A stretch of 64,000 bases of DNA from NCBI GenBank assembly GCA_001724215.1, contig MEDW01000003.1:1-64000 (forward strand), in the 5' to 3' direction. Shown here piece by piece: positions 9,741 through 20,952 of this stretch (position 1 is the first letter of the stretch; the number at the start of each line of letters is the position of its first letter). The notes below the pieces were generated by a model. That model had not been told where the DNA came from, searched no databases, and saw only the letters and a program-made list of their open reading frames with translations. This DNA comes from Erythrobacter sp. SCN 62-14. Lineage in GTDB: Bacteria > Pseudomonadota > Alphaproteobacteria > Sphingomonadales > Sphingomonadaceae. A program made the position numbers and the translations under genes.

Positions 9741-11007
9741 GGGTGATAAGCCCGATCCATGCCCCCGTCATGGCGGTGGCAAGATTGCCCGCAATCCAGC
9801 TTTTGATGCCCAGCCCCGCCGCCTCGGCGCGGCGCTCGGGGCACAATGTGCCGATGGTCGACACCAGCAAGCCCACGCTTGCCAGATTCGCCACTCCGCA
9901 CAGGGCATAGGTCACAATCAGCAGGCTCCTTGGCCCCAAGGTTCCGGCAGGCAGTGCGGCAAGTTCCAGATAGGCGACATATTCATTGAGCACCGCCTTG
10001 GTGCCCATCAGCGCGCCGGCCGCCTGCGCCTCGAACCATGGCACCCCAATCAGCCACATCAGCGGCGCAAAGGCCCAACCGAACAGGCGTTTTAGGGTGA
10101 GTGGTTCGCCCTCAACCTGCGGCGCCAGCGCCAATGCCTGATCGCTGAGCGCCACCAGTGCAAACACGACGATGATGACCGCAATCACGGCAAGGAACAG
10201 CTGCATCCCGTCCATCGTGCCTTTGACAATGGCATCAATGCTCGATTCGTATTTTAGCCCCGGCTCGGCTTCATCGAGCTCGGTGGCGAGCCTGTCACCT
10301 GTCTGCGGAACCATCAGGCGCGCAATCAGCAGCGCCGCGGGAAGCGACACCAGTGACGCAGCGATCATGTGGCCAACCGCGTCGGGAACAGTCCGGCTGA
10401 GCGTGGTGGCATAAAGGATCAGGATTGCGCCTGAGATCGTCGCCATGGCCAGCGCCATCACCTGAAAGAGCTCGGCCCGGCTCATCTTGGCAAAATAGGC
10501 CCGCACCACCAAAGGGCTCTCGACGACGCCCAGAAACATATTCGCCCCGCCAGACAGGCCGACCACACCCGACACACCGAGGCTGCGCCGCAAAAGAAAC
10601 GACAGCCCGCTCACCGCCGCCCTCAACACACCCCAATGCCACAGCAACGCAGCGAGAGCCGAGAAGACGATCACCAGCGGCAGAATCTGAAAGGCAATCA
10701 CCAGCGGCGGCTCGGCCCCTTCGGCCAGTTGAAAGGGCAAAGGCGCGCCGCCGAGATAACCGAACATATAGGATGAACCCACAAGCGTTGCCTGTTCAAT
10801 GGCCTGCACAGCGCTGTTGGCATAGCCCATCAAGTCCCAGACAAAAGGCACGCGCACCACCACCAGCGCCAAGGCTCCCTGAAGCGCCAGCGCACCTGCA
10901 ATCCAGCGCCACGAAGGCCGCGCCTCGCGGTTCTCGCTCATGGCCCACGCGAGGCCAAGCAGCACCGCAAGGCCAATCACCCCGCGAAACTGATCAAACG
11001 CTTCCAC
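9733..11007 (-). CDS. Concentrative nucleoside transporter (NupC/CNT family)
   Basis: CNT-family sequences GGANMFLGVVESPLVVRAY, GTKAVLNEYVAYLEL and YALCGVANLASVGLL. Confidence 0.88.
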   Translation of the reverse strand: MEAFDQFRGVIGLAVLLGLAWAMSENREARPSWRWIAGALALQGALALVVVRVPFVWDLMGYANSAVQAIEQATLVGSSYMFGYLGGAPLPFQLAEGAEPPLVIAFQILPLVIVFSALAALLWHWGVLRAAVSGLSFLLRRSLGVSGVVGLSGGANMFLGVVESPLVVRAYFAKMSRAELFQVMALAMATISGAILILYATTLSRTVPDAVGHMIAASLVSLPAALLIARLMVPQTGDRLATELDEAEPGLKYESSIDAIVKGTMDGMQLFLAVIAVIIVVFALVALSDQALALAPQVEGEPLTLKRLFGWAFAPLMWLIGVPWFEAQAAGALMGTKAVLNEYVAYLELAALPAGTLGPRSLLIVTYALCGVANLASVGLLVSTIGTLCPERRAEAAGLGIKSWIAGNLATAMTGAWIGLITHV

Positions 11008-11013
11008 GCGCGC

Positions 11014-13161
11014 TTACCCGCGCCGCCATGCGTGGTATTTCTCAACCATTTTCAGCAGCTTTTCCGGCTTTCTTGCGAGTTTCCATTGACCGGCGGCAAA
11101 TTTATTCGCCTCAGCAAAGGTGGGATAGGAATGGATCGTTCCAAGGATCTTGTTCAGCCCCAGCCCGTGTTTCATCGCCAGCACATATTCGGCAAGCAAT
11201 TCGCCCGCATGGGCCGCGACGATCGTCACCCCAAGGATGCGATCCTTGCCGGGCTGGGTGAGCACTTTCACAAATCCGCGCATCTCGCTTTCGGCAATCG
11301 CGCGGTCGAGATCGTCGATTGCATAGCGGGTGACTTCATAAGCGATGCCCTTGGCCTCGGCCTCGCGTTCATTGATCCCGACGCGGGCAAATTCGGGATC
11401 TAGAAAAGTGACTTGCGGGATGACTCTGTAATCGGCTGTGAACTTCTTCAAGTGCCCGAACAGAGCGTTTACAGCGGCATACCACGCCTGATGACTGGCC
11501 ACATGGGTGAGTTGATAGGGCCCTGCCACATCGCCTGCGGCAAAGATATTGGGAAAGCGCGTGGCCAGCAGGCCATCCGTGGAAAGCACGCCTTCGCCCT
11601 CGCCCGCGATCCCCAATTCCTCCAAACCGAAACCCGCCAAGCGCGGCCTCCGCCCCACCGCCACGATCAGCGCATCATAGGCGACGCGCAGTTCATCGCC
11701 TGCGCGCTCGGCTATCACCATGCCTTGCTCAAAGCGTGCGGCGGTGTGGCCTGTCAGCACACGCACTCCTGCTTCTTCGAGCACGGCGGCAGCAAGCTCG
11801 CTGACCTCGGCATCCTCGCGTCCCAACAGCCGATCCGCCTGCTCGATCAGTGTTACCTCTGCACCCAAACGGGCGAAGGCCTGCGCCAATTCGCAGCCAA
11901 TCGGTCCGCCGCCTAGCACGCACAAACGGCGCGGCACTTCATCCATTCGGGCAAAGGCATCCCACATCGTCTCGCTGGTCAGATAGCCCGATGTCTCGAT
12001 GCCGGGGATCGGCGGCACGACCGGTTCGGCGCCGGTGGCAAGGATGATGCTGCGCGTGGTGAGGCGCTGTGTCGTGCCATCGGTCCGTGCGATCTCGATT
12101 GTCCACGGATCAAGGATGCGCGCATAGCCTTGCACCACATCAACGCCCAAACCTTCGTAACGCTCGATCGAATCGTGCGGCTCAATCGCGCGGATCACAT
12201 CGCGCACCCGCTCGATCGTGTCGCGAAAGGGGACCCGTGGACGCACCGGGGCAATCCCGTAGCGATCAGCGCGGCGCATCTGCTGTGCCACTTTGGCAGA
12301 CTTAATCAGCGCCTTGGACGGAACGCAGCCGGTGTTGAGACAATCGCCGCCCATCGCGCCTGCCTCAACCAGCGTTACCTTGGCCTTGACTGTCGCCGCA
12401 ATATAGGAGGACACCAGACCGGCAGCGCCTGCACCAATCACCACCAGATTGCGATCAAACCTTTTGGGGCGGTCAAAGCCCGCATAGGCACGGCGCGCGC
12501 GCAAAGCGCCGATCACCAGTTTGGCCAGCCATGGTGCAATTCCCAAGAGCGCAAACGAGGCGAGCAGCGCGGGCGAGGCAATGCCGGAAAGGCTATCGAT
12601 CCGCGCCAGTTGCGTGCCCGCGTTCACATAGACAATCGTGCCCAGCAGCATCCCCACCTGGCTCACCCACAGGAAGGTGACAAACGGCAGCCGTGTGAGA
12701 CCCATCACCAGATTGACTACAAAGAATGGCACCACCGGGATCATGCGCAAGCTGAACAGATAGAACACTCCGTCGCGCTCCATCCCTGCGTTGATGCTGC
12801 GCAGCCGCTCACCAAAACGCGCTTCTAGCCCATCGCGCAGCACATAGCGTGCCGACAGAAAAGCAAGCCCCGCACCGAGCGTTGAGGCAAAGCTCACCAG
12901 CACTGTGCCCACCACCAGCCCGAACAGCGCGCCCGCTGCCAGCGTCATGATCGCAGCCCCCGGCAGAGATGCTGCCGTTACCGCCACATAAGCGAGAAAG
13001 AACGCCGCCAGCACCACAGCGGGGTTTTCGCTATAGAAGGCATCCCAACCCGCGACTGCCGCCTTCATCCCGTCAAAGGTGAGATATTGCCCGAGGCCAA
13101 ACCCGAAATAGGTGGCCATCACGGCAGCCAAAGCGGCGAGGATGAGAAGCTTTTTGAGCAA
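11014..13161 (-). CDS. VTT (DedA/TVP38-type) membrane domain fused to a dihydrolipoamide dehydrogenase/mercuric-reductase-like flavoprotein
   Basis: N-terminal multi-TM VTT domain (LPGAAIMTLAAGALFG...RMIPVVPFFVVNLVMGL), then GAGAAGLVSSY, GGDCLNTGCVPSKALI, and a C-terminal dimerisation domain. Confidence 0.88.
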   Translation of the reverse strand: MLKKLLILAALAAVMATYFGFGLGQYLTFDGMKAAVAGWDAFYSENPAVVLAAFFLAYVAVTAASLPGAAIMTLAAGALFGLVVGTVLVSFASTLGAGLAFLSARYVLRDGLEARFGERLRSINAGMERDGVFYLFSLRMIPVVPFFVVNLVMGLTRLPFVTFLWVSQVGMLLGTIVYVNAGTQLARIDSLSGIASPALLASFALLGIAPWLAKLVIGALRARRAYAGFDRPKRFDRNLVVIGAGAAGLVSSYIAATVKAKVTLVEAGAMGGDCLNTGCVPSKALIKSAKVAQQMRRADRYGIAPVRPRVPFRDTIERVRDVIRAIEPHDSIERYEGLGVDVVQGYARILDPWTIEIARTDGTTQRLTTRSIILATGAEPVVPPIPGIETSGYLTSETMWDAFARMDEVPRRLCVLGGGPIGCELAQAFARLGAEVTLIEQADRLLGREDAEVSELAAAVLEEAGVRVLTGHTAARFEQGMVIAERAGDELRVAYDALIVAVGRRPRLAGFGLEELGIAGEGEGVLSTDGLLATRFPNIFAAGDVAGPYQLTHVASHQAWYAAVNALFGHLKKFTADYRVIPQVTFLDPEFARVGINEREAEAKGIAYEVTRYAIDDLDRAIAESEMRGFVKVLTQPGKDRILGVTIVAAHAGELLAEYVLAMKHGLGLNKILGTIHSYPTFAEANKFAAGQWKLARKPEKLLKMVEKYHAWRRG

Positions 13162-13194
13162 GAGTGTTTCCTATGTGGCGGTGCGCTGCACCAC

Positions 13195-14313
13195 TTACGC
13201 GCCCGCCAGCTTGGCGTATGCGGCAATCCACCGGCTGTCTATGCGCTGCTTCAACGCTTGCGCCCAGCGGCCCTGCGCAGCGCATGCGCCATAGCTTGCC
13301 AGCGCGGTTCCGTCACCGCAACTTATCAGGTAAAGACTGGCAGGCCGCGGGGTGTAGCTGCTGCGCAGTTGCTTTCCCGTCAACACCGCGCGCAGATTGG
13401 CGGCAAGCACCGGACCTGTGTGCACCGCATGCACGCCCGAATGGGGTACGGCCCGATCTGTCCTTGTCGCGATATCGCCTGCGGCAAAAATATGAGGATG
13501 AGAAAGGCTGCGCTGGTAGCGATCAACCGCGATAAAGCCTGCCGCATCGCACGCCAATCCGCCAGCCTGCGGCCAGTCGGGCGCCGCGCTGCCGAGGGCG
13601 GCAATGATGATATCCACCGGCTCAAGGCATTGCGCCCCTGTATAAAGCGCACCATCGAGGACGCGCGCGTCATCCGCGATCACGGCGATCCCCCGCCCCG
13701 CCAATTCGCGTGTCGCGAGCGCCTTAAGCCGCCCGCCAAAACCGGGAAGAAGCCCTCCCCGTCCCGTCACCAGCACGACCTCACACGGCGCATCCAAGCT
13801 CGCCATATTCGCACAAGCAAAGGCCAGCTCCACACCCCCTGCCCCGCCGCCAATCACTGCGATCCGCTGCGCGCCTTGCCGGTTGGCGCTGCGCCACGCG
13901 TCAAATTGCGCGACAAAGCGATCCATTGGGCGCACTTCGCACAGGCGCGGATCATCGCCGAGAGTTTCGCGCGCACGCCCCACAGCGCCTGTATCAATCG
14001 ATGCCCAGGCAAAGGCGATCTGCTCACCCCTATCGCTCACCACGATCTGCCGCTCGGGATCAAGCCCGACGCAGTGGCCTGCGATCCATTCCACCCCGGC
14101 GCGCTGGCACAAGGCGGCCAAATCGACCCGGCCATCCTCTCGTTGATAGCGCCCGGCAAGCCACCCGGGCACCATCCCTGAATAGGTGAGAAAAGGTTGC
14201 GGCGTGAGCAAAGCCGCATGGCCACCCCCCGGTGTCCCCTTGCGCACCCAATCGGCCAGCACCGCGATGTTGGCATGTCCGCCGCCCACCAGTATGACAT
14301 CAAAACGGCGCAT
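13195..14313 (-). CDS. FAD-dependent NAD(P)-disulfide-oxidoreductase-like protein (similar to the N-terminal part of SelD fusions)
   Basis: FDVILVGGGHANIAVL, VIGGGAGGVELAFA, HPHIFAAGDIA. Confidence 0.75.
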   Translation of the reverse strand: MRRFDVILVGGGHANIAVLADWVRKGTPGGGHAALLTPQPFLTYSGMVPGWLAGRYQREDGRVDLAALCQRAGVEWIAGHCVGLDPERQIVVSDRGEQIAFAWASIDTGAVGRARETLGDDPRLCEVRPMDRFVAQFDAWRSANRQGAQRIAVIGGGAGGVELAFACANMASLDAPCEVVLVTGRGGLLPGFGGRLKALATRELAGRGIAVIADDARVLDGALYTGAQCLEPVDIIIAALGSAAPDWPQAGGLACDAAGFIAVDRYQRSLSHPHIFAAGDIATRTDRAVPHSGVHAVHTGPVLAANLRAVLTGKQLRSSYTPRPASLYLISCGDGTALASYGACAAQGRWAQALKQRIDSRWIAAYAKLAGA

Positions 14314-14714
14314 GGTTCCTCAAGCAATTCCTCAACACCTGCCGGAAGCGGCGAGTTGCGCCCATAAAACATTATTTCATCAAAGGCGCCATTTGTGCCC
14401 TGCGGTTCATGTGGCTGAAAGGTTCAAAAAGTATCGGGGCGCCCGGCCTATGCCAGCCCGCCTATGTCGGCTAGGCAAGGCAACCTGATGAACGCGAAAG
14501 GCAGCTTGAAGCAAGCGCATGATGCCGCCATCAAGCGCTCGGTCGATGTGCCGAAAGTGTGGAACATTAAAGGGCCAAGCCTTGGAACTGTCTTGCAAGT
14601 TTCTCATTATGGATGAAACGAGGCAGAGCTTAAGCCTGCCCGCTTCCGGGATGGGACAGGTCGACGCGCTCAATGACAGCGCTCCGCAGCTGCGGATTGA
14701 ACGGGAACACGCCT

Positions 14715-16481
14715 ATGCCGGTTAGAAAGCCAACCTATGGCGAAAGTCTATCCCTTTCAAAATTCTTCCGTATTTTCTTTGAGATACTCAAGCCGGAAGG
14801 CAATTTCTACTGGATTGCGATTGTCTATGGCGTGGGCATCAGCGTGCTGGCGCTCGCCACGCCGATCTCGGTGCAACTGCTGATCAGCACGATTGCAAAT
14901 ACCGCAATGCCGGCGCCTTTGGTGATGCTCTCGCTCACTTTGTTCGGCCTGTTGCTGCTATCTTCGCTGCTCTATGCCTTGCGCATCCATCTTATGGAGT
15001 TGTTTGCGCGGCGATTTTACGCACGGCTGGTCAGTGAAATCTCGCTGATTGCGATTTATGCACAAAACCCGTTTTTCACCGACAACACCCGCGCTGCGCT
15101 TTTCAACCGCTATTTCGATGTGATGGTGGTGATGTCGCGGATGCCTATACTGATCCTCGACGGCTATTCGATTTTGCTCGGCATCGGGGTCGGTTTTGTG
15201 CTGGTCTCGCTTTATCACCCGCTATTCCTGATCTTCACACTGGTGATGGTGGCGCTGATCGCGTTGGTCTGGTTCATCTGGGGGCCAAGCGCTGTACGCG
15301 CGTCGATTGACGTCAGCCACGCCAAGCACGCAACGGCTGCATGGCTTGAGCAGGTTGGCGAATCCAACGGCTTTTTCAAATCGCAGCGCCGGATTGACTA
15401 CGCGATCGAGCAAACCGACAAATTCACCCACGGCTACCTCAATGCGCGCAAGCGCTATTTCCGGCTGCATTTTTCGCAGTCGCTCTCATTCCTGTTCATG
15501 TACGCAGCCGCCAGTGCGGTGCTGCTGGGTCTGGGCGGCTGGCTGGTGATCAATTTCGAACTGACGTTGGGTCAGTTGGTGGCTGCCGAACTGGTGCTGT
15601 CTGCGGCGTTTTTCGGCGTGGCGATGCTGGGCAGCTACCTGACCTATTTCTATGACCTGTGTGCCGCAGTTGAAGAAGTTTCGCTGTTCTTCGATGTGGA
15701 GCAGGAAAACCCGCGCGGCGATGATCCGGTCGTGGGGAGCGATCACACGCTCACCTTCAAGGACGCAGGTGGCCAGGCACGCTTTGAAAAGGCCAATTTC
15801 AATTTCTCGCTTCCGACTGGCTCGATCACCATGGCTGCAACCAGCCAGCATGGCTTGCAACGCCTCTTCACCAACATCCTCAAGCTTTATGAACTGCCTG
15901 CCAATGGCTACACCACGCTGGGCGGGGTCGATTTGAAAGAGATCGAAACCCATCACCTGCGCCGATCGGTCTATGTGCTTGACCGGCCCAGCTTTGTGCC
16001 GATGACCGTGCGCGAATATCTCGGGCTTGCCTGTGACAAGGGCGATAGCTGGCGGATTGTCGAAGCGTTGGAGACAGTCGGTCTTGCCAGCACGATTGCG
16101 AGCTTTGAAAAAGGTCTCGACACCAAGATCGCTGCAACTGGCTATCCGCTGTCCACTGCCGAACTGCTTATGCTCAAACTGGCCAGTGCCATTCTTGCCA
16201 AGCCCAAGATTCTGGTGCTCACACGCCTATTTGATCTGATCGACGAACGTGATCTCAGCCGCACTTTTGCCGCGCTCAAGGAGCAGTCAAACACCACGGT
16301 GATCTATTTCTCCGACCGCGACAATCCGCTGGGCTGTGACCGGTTTCTTCATATGCAGGCCAGCACACAGACTTTCTATGACGATTTCGCCGAATTCCGC
16401 CGGGCCAGTCGAACGGTCCGGCCAAGTGGGCCTGATCCGCGCCGCTTGCTTGACGGCAGCCCCTCCAGCGGAGAGCAATAA
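14715..16481 (+). CDS. Type-I-secretion-like ABC transporter with degenerate nucleotide-binding domain
   Basis: Six-TM ABC permease architecture followed by an NBD-like fold; Walker A, signature, Walker B and H-loop positions are all non-canonical (see findings). Confidence 0.75.
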   Translation: MPVRKPTYGESLSLSKFFRIFFEILKPEGNFYWIAIVYGVGISVLALATPISVQLLISTIANTAMPAPLVMLSLTLFGLLLLSSLLYALRIHLMELFARRFYARLVSEISLIAIYAQNPFFTDNTRAALFNRYFDVMVVMSRMPILILDGYSILLGIGVGFVLVSLYHPLFLIFTLVMVALIALVWFIWGPSAVRASIDVSHAKHATAAWLEQVGESNGFFKSQRRIDYAIEQTDKFTHGYLNARKRYFRLHFSQSLSFLFMYAAASAVLLGLGGWLVINFELTLGQLVAAELVLSAAFFGVAMLGSYLTYFYDLCAAVEEVSLFFDVEQENPRGDDPVVGSDHTLTFKDAGGQARFEKANFNFSLPTGSITMAATSQHGLQRLFTNILKLYELPANGYTTLGGVDLKEIETHHLRRSVYVLDRPSFVPMTVREYLGLACDKGDSWRIVEALETVGLASTIASFEKGLDTKIAATGYPLSTAELLMLKLASAILAKPKILVLTRLFDLIDERDLSRTFAALKEQSNTTVIYFSDRDNPLGCDRFLHMQASTQTFYDDFAEFRRASRTVRPSGPDPRRLLDGSPSSGEQ

Positions 16482-17512
16482 TGGCAACGCTTGGCAATGC
16501 TCCACCGCGCTTCACGGCGCTTGAATCGGTTCAGATTCCCCGCGTCATGCGCACCATCTTCGTGATGCTGCTGACCGGATTTGTGCTGTCGTTGATCTTT
16601 CTGATCTATGTGCCTTGGGTACAGACCACCACCGGACGCGGCGTGGTTACCACCTTAAGCCCCAATGAGCGCGAACAGTCGATCAACGCGCTCGTTACCG
16701 GGCGGATTGAGGAATGGTATGTGCGCGATGGGGCCAAAGTGACGAAAGGCGATCCGATTGTCCGGATTGCAGATATCGACCCCCAATTGATCGACCGACT
16801 CGAAGCAGAAGTGCGCCAAGTCGAATTGCAACTCGACGCCTCGCGCAGCGCTTTGGCAACCGCGCAGATTGACGAACGCCGCGCGCGCGAGTTGTTTGAG
16901 GCAGGGCTTGCGCCGCGGCGCGACTACGAACAGGCGATGATCCGCATTCAGGATATGCGCGGCAAAGTCGCCAGTGACGAGGCAGCATTGGCCCGCGCCC
17001 GGGTCAACCTGTCGCGTCAGGCCGTGCAGATTGTCACCGCCCCGCGCGATGGCTTTATCCAGAAAGTGCAGGCAGGCGACGCAGCGACTTTTGTGCGGGC
17101 CGGCGATATGCTGGCAATGTTCGTGCCCGAAAGTTCCGAAAGGGTGGTTGAAGTCTTTATCAACGGCCTTGATGTGGGCCTTGTGCAAGTGGGCGCCAAG
17201 GCGCGCATCATGTTTGAAGGCTGGCCAGCAGTGCAGTTCAGCGGGTGGCCGGCCGTGGCTGTTGGCACGTTTGGCGGTGAGGTGATTTCAATCGATCAGG
17301 CATCGCAGCCCAATGGCCGGTTTCGCGTGCTGATTCGCGAGGACAAGACCGATCCCAACCCCTGGCCGGAAGAACGCTTTGTCCGCTTTGGCGCCAAGGC
17401 GCAGGCATGGGTGCTGCTCAACACTGTGCCGGTAGGCTATGAAATCTGGCGTCAGCTCAACAGCTTCCCACCCGAATTGCCGGGCGCTCCGGCGGGTTCG
17501 GGGGATCGCTAA
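16481..17512 (+). CDS. HlyD/membrane-fusion family periplasmic adaptor
   Basis: N-terminal TM, biotinyl-lipoyl-like segments (GRIEEWYVRDGAKVTKGDPIVRIADIDPQLIDRLEAEV), coiled-coil hairpin; TAATG overlap with the upstream ABC gene. Confidence 0.88.
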   Translation: MATLGNAPPRFTALESVQIPRVMRTIFVMLLTGFVLSLIFLIYVPWVQTTTGRGVVTTLSPNEREQSINALVTGRIEEWYVRDGAKVTKGDPIVRIADIDPQLIDRLEAEVRQVELQLDASRSALATAQIDERRARELFEAGLAPRRDYEQAMIRIQDMRGKVASDEAALARARVNLSRQAVQIVTAPRDGFIQKVQAGDAATFVRAGDMLAMFVPESSERVVEVFINGLDVGLVQVGAKARIMFEGWPAVQFSGWPAVAVGTFGGEVISIDQASQPNGRFRVLIREDKTDPNPWPEERFVRFGAKAQAWVLLNTVPVGYEIWRQLNSFPPELPGAPAGSGDR

Positions 17513-17517
17513 AAGCC

Positions 17518-19005
17518 ATGATGCGCTTTGGGGCCTGTTTGCTGCTCTTGTCGCTGGTTGCACCGGCGGCGCTGGTGCTGCCCGCAGCGCCGGGCGCAGC
17601 GCAGGACATTGCGCCAGTGGGCGAGCCGATGGATATTGCCCTGCGGCAAGGCACGCTCTTGCCTCAGCAAGTGCTGCGCTCATCATCGCTGACCTTTCCG
17701 GCAATCCTTGAAGCTTTCGAGCGTGAGGCGGCTGCCCGAGGTGATCAATTATCCGCCGATGGTGCGTTTGATCTGATGCTGCGCGGTGAAGTGTTTGATC
17801 GCATCACCGGCACTTTCGATGGCGGCTTTGCTTCGACCGAAGCGCGTCAGGCGCTGCGCCCGCTGGGGGCTGAGGTGTTCGCCTCTTATCGGGTGGCGCG
17901 TGGACGGTTTCCCACTTCTGAAAGCGGTTTCAACACCACCGAACTCGGCCAAATGCGGATCGGCGCGATGTTCTCCCTGCTGCGCGACCGGCGGATCGAC
18001 CAGCGGCGTTTTGCGATCGAGGACACGCGCCTGGCTGCCGGGCAAGCCAGCATCGACGTGCTGCTGGTGCAATTGAATGTCCAGGCCGAAGCCTTGCGGG
18101 CCTATTGGCGGTGGGTGGCAGCGGGCGAGGAAGTGCGGGTATTCGAGGAGTTGCTCGAAATCGCAGAAGCCCGTCAAGTCGGCCTCGCTCGCGGCGTGCG
18201 CGAGGGCGCGACGGCGGAAATCGCGCTCACCGAAAATGAGCAGAACCTGCTCAGGCGGCGCACGCTGCTGGAAGAGGCGCGGCGGAATTTCGAGACGGCG
18301 GCAAATTCGCTGAGCTTTTTCCTGCGCGATTCGTCAGGGCAGATGATTGTCCCGCGGCGTGCGCAGATTCCTTCACTTCAGCAAATCGCCCGGCTGCCTA
18401 CCACGGATGAATTGCTGGCCGCACCGCGCAACGAGGTGCTGGAGCGGCGCCCGGAACTGCGCACCTTGCGGCTGGCAAGCGAACGAGCGGCCAACCGCAT
18501 CGAATTGCGGCGCAATGATCTCCAGCCCTCGCTCCAAGGCCGAGCCGAAGTGCGCCAATCGTTCGGCGATGGCCCCGTCGGCATGGCCACCTTCGATTCG
18601 GCAACCGATACGCTGGTGGGCCTCACCTTCTCGGTTCCGCTGCAACGCCGCGAGGCACGCGGGCGCTTGGCACGGGCCGAGGCGGAACTGCGCGAGCTGG
18701 AACTGCGAGAGCGGCGCATTGCCGATCAGATCGAGGTTGAGATCGACAACATTCTGGCAACCCTCAACGCCGCGATCCGGGTCTCCTCGCTCGCGCAGGA
18801 CGAAGTGCGACAGGCCACCACCATGGTGCAGGCCGAGCGCACACGGTTTCGCCTGGGCGCGGGGGATTTCTTCCTTGTGAACCTGCGTGAAGAAGCCGCC
18901 GCGGATGCGCAGGTGCGTGCGATCCGCGCGGAACTTTCGGGCAGACTGGCTGCAGCCAATTACAACGCAGCCACGATCAACCTGCCCGAACTCGGCCTTG
19001 AATAA
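17518..19005 (+). CDS. TolC-family outer membrane efflux protein
   Basis: Signal peptide and two coiled-coil OEP repeats; third gene of an ABC-HlyD-TolC operon. Confidence 0.85.
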   Translation: MMRFGACLLLLSLVAPAALVLPAAPGAAQDIAPVGEPMDIALRQGTLLPQQVLRSSSLTFPAILEAFEREAAARGDQLSADGAFDLMLRGEVFDRITGTFDGGFASTEARQALRPLGAEVFASYRVARGRFPTSESGFNTTELGQMRIGAMFSLLRDRRIDQRRFAIEDTRLAAGQASIDVLLVQLNVQAEALRAYWRWVAAGEEVRVFEELLEIAEARQVGLARGVREGATAEIALTENEQNLLRRRTLLEEARRNFETAANSLSFFLRDSSGQMIVPRRAQIPSLQQIARLPTTDELLAAPRNEVLERRPELRTLRLASERAANRIELRRNDLQPSLQGRAEVRQSFGDGPVGMATFDSATDTLVGLTFSVPLQRREARGRLARAEAELRELELRERRIADQIEVEIDNILATLNAAIRVSSLAQDEVRQATTMVQAERTRFRLGAGDFFLVNLREEAAADAQVRAIRAELSGRLAAANYNAATINLPELGLE

Positions 19006-19014
19006 GGCCCAATT

Positions 19015-20952
19015 CTAGCGGTTTTGGCGTCCTTCAATCAGGCGATCGACCAGCGAAGGATCCGCCAGGGTTGAGGTATCCCCCAAGGCGCCGAAATCAT
19101 TCTCGGCAATCTTGCGCAGGATGCGGCGCATGATCTTGCCTGAACGGGTCTTGGGCAAGCCATCGGTGAACTGCAGGCAATCGGGCGTTGCAATCGGGCC
19201 GATTTCCTTCCTTACATGGGTTTTGAGCTCAGTATGGAGCGCCTCTGTGCTCTCCTCACCCGCGTTGAGCGTGACATAACAATAGATGCCCTGTCCTTTC
19301 AGATCATGCGGATAGCCCACCACCGCGGCCTCTGCGACCTTGGGGTGGGATACCAGCGCGCTTTCAACTTCGGCTGTGCCCATGCGGTGGCCGGAGACAT
19401 TGATGACATCGTCAACACGGCCGGTGATCCAATAATATCCATCCTCATCACGCTTGCAGCCATCGCCGGTGAAATATTTGCCCGCATAGGTGCTGAAATA
19501 GGTCTGCACGAAGCGCTCGTGATCGCCGTAAACGGTGCGCGCCTGCCCGGGCCAGCTATGCGTGATGCACAGATTGCCTTCGGTGGCGCTCCCCGGTTCA
19601 TGAGCGAGCACCACACCTTCATTGTCAACAAGCTGCGGGCGAATACCAAAGAACGGGAGGCCAGCGCTGCCTGGCTTCATATCATGCGCGCCGGGCAGCG
19701 TGGTGATCATGCAGCCGCCGGTCTCGGTTTGCCACCAGGTGTCAATAATCGGGCAGCGCCCCTCGCCCACTACATCGAAATACCAGCGCCAGGCTTCGGG
19801 ATTGATCGGCTCACCCACGCTGCCCAGCAAGCGCAGCGAGGCACGGCTGCGGCTGGTCACATGATCATCGCCCTCGCGCATCAGCGCACGGATCGCGGTC
19901 GGCGCGGTGTAGAGAATGTTGACCTTGTGCTTGTCGACCACATCCCAGAACCGGCCATGATCGGGATAATTGGGCACGCCTTCGAACACCACGGCGGTCG
20001 CGCCGTTCATAAGCGGGCCGTAGACGATGTAGCTGTGCCCCGTCACCCAGCCGATATCGGCGGTGCACCAGAACACTTCGCCTGGGCAGTAATCAAAAAT
20101 GTAGTGAAAGGTCGTCGCCGTCCACACGCCATATCCGCCGGTGCTGTGGAGCACGCCCTTGGGCTTGCCAGTCGAACCCGAGGTGTAGAGGATGAACAGG
20201 GGATCTTCAGCGTCCATCACCTCGCAGGGGCAATCCACATCGCTGGCGATATCGTGGAACCAGTGATCGCGCCCCTCAGCCATGGTGACAGCGCCGCCCG
20301 TGTGGCGCACCACCAGCACGCCGTCCACCGCGATGCCGTCATGCGCCAAAGCCGCATCAACATTGGCTTTCAAAGGCACGCGCTTGCCACCGCGCAGGCC
20401 CTCGTCAGCGGTAATGACAAAGCGGCTGGCGCAATCCTCGATCCTTCCGGCAAGCGCTTCGGGAGAAAAGCCGCCGAACACCACCGAGTGCGCCGCACCC
20501 AGCCGGGCGCAGGCGAGCATTGCGGTGACGCCTTCGATAATCATCGGCATATAGAGCGTTACGCGGTCGCCGCGCTTTACACCGAGTGCCTTCAGCGCAT
20601 TGGCCATAAGGATGACTTCGCGGTGAAGTTCACCATAGGTGAGACTGCGAGAAGGGGTGGCGGGATCATCGGGCTCAAAAATCAGCGCCGTGCGATCCGC
20701 CGCCTCGGCCAAGTGACGATCCACGGCGTTATAGCACAGGTTCAGCTGGCCATCAGCAAACCATTCTATGCCAACCGGATCATAGGACCACGATCCGCCC
20801 TTGGTCGGCGCGCGCATCCAGTCAAGCCGCTTCGCCTGTTCGAGCCAGAATCCGTCCGGGTCTTCAACCGAGCGCTGATACATCCGCGCGTAATCTTCGG
20901 GCAGGCAATGGCTGGCGCGGTCTGCCTGCGGGCGTTGGACAGCGTGGATCAT
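19015..20952 (-). CDS. acs: Acetyl-CoA synthetase
   Basis: AMP-binding motif [69 protein letters not shown]. Confidence 0.95.
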   Translation of the reverse strand: MIHAVQRPQADRASHCLPEDYARMYQRSVEDPDGFWLEQAKRLDWMRAPTKGGSWSYDPVGIEWFADGQLNLCYNAVDRHLAEAADRTALIFEPDDPATPSRSLTYGELHREVILMANALKALGVKRGDRVTLYMPMIIEGVTAMLACARLGAAHSVVFGGFSPEALAGRIEDCASRFVITADEGLRGGKRVPLKANVDAALAHDGIAVDGVLVVRHTGGAVTMAEGRDHWFHDIASDVDCPCEVMDAEDPLFILYTSGSTGKPKGVLHSTGGYGVWTATTFHYIFDYCPGEVFWCTADIGWVTGHSYIVYGPLMNGATAVVFEGVPNYPDHGRFWDVVDKHKVNILYTAPTAIRALMREGDDHVTSRSRASLRLLGSVGEPINPEAWRWYFDVVGEGRCPIIDTWWQTETGGCMITTLPGAHDMKPGSAGLPFFGIRPQLVDNEGVVLAHEPGSATEGNLCITHSWPGQARTVYGDHERFVQTYFSTYAGKYFTGDGCKRDEDGYYWITGRVDDVINVSGHRMGTAEVESALVSHPKVAEAAVVGYPHDLKGQGIYCYVTLNAGEESTEALHTELKTHVRKEIGPIATPDCLQFTDGLPKTRSGKIMRRILRKIAENDFGALGDTSTLADPSLVDRLIEGRQNR

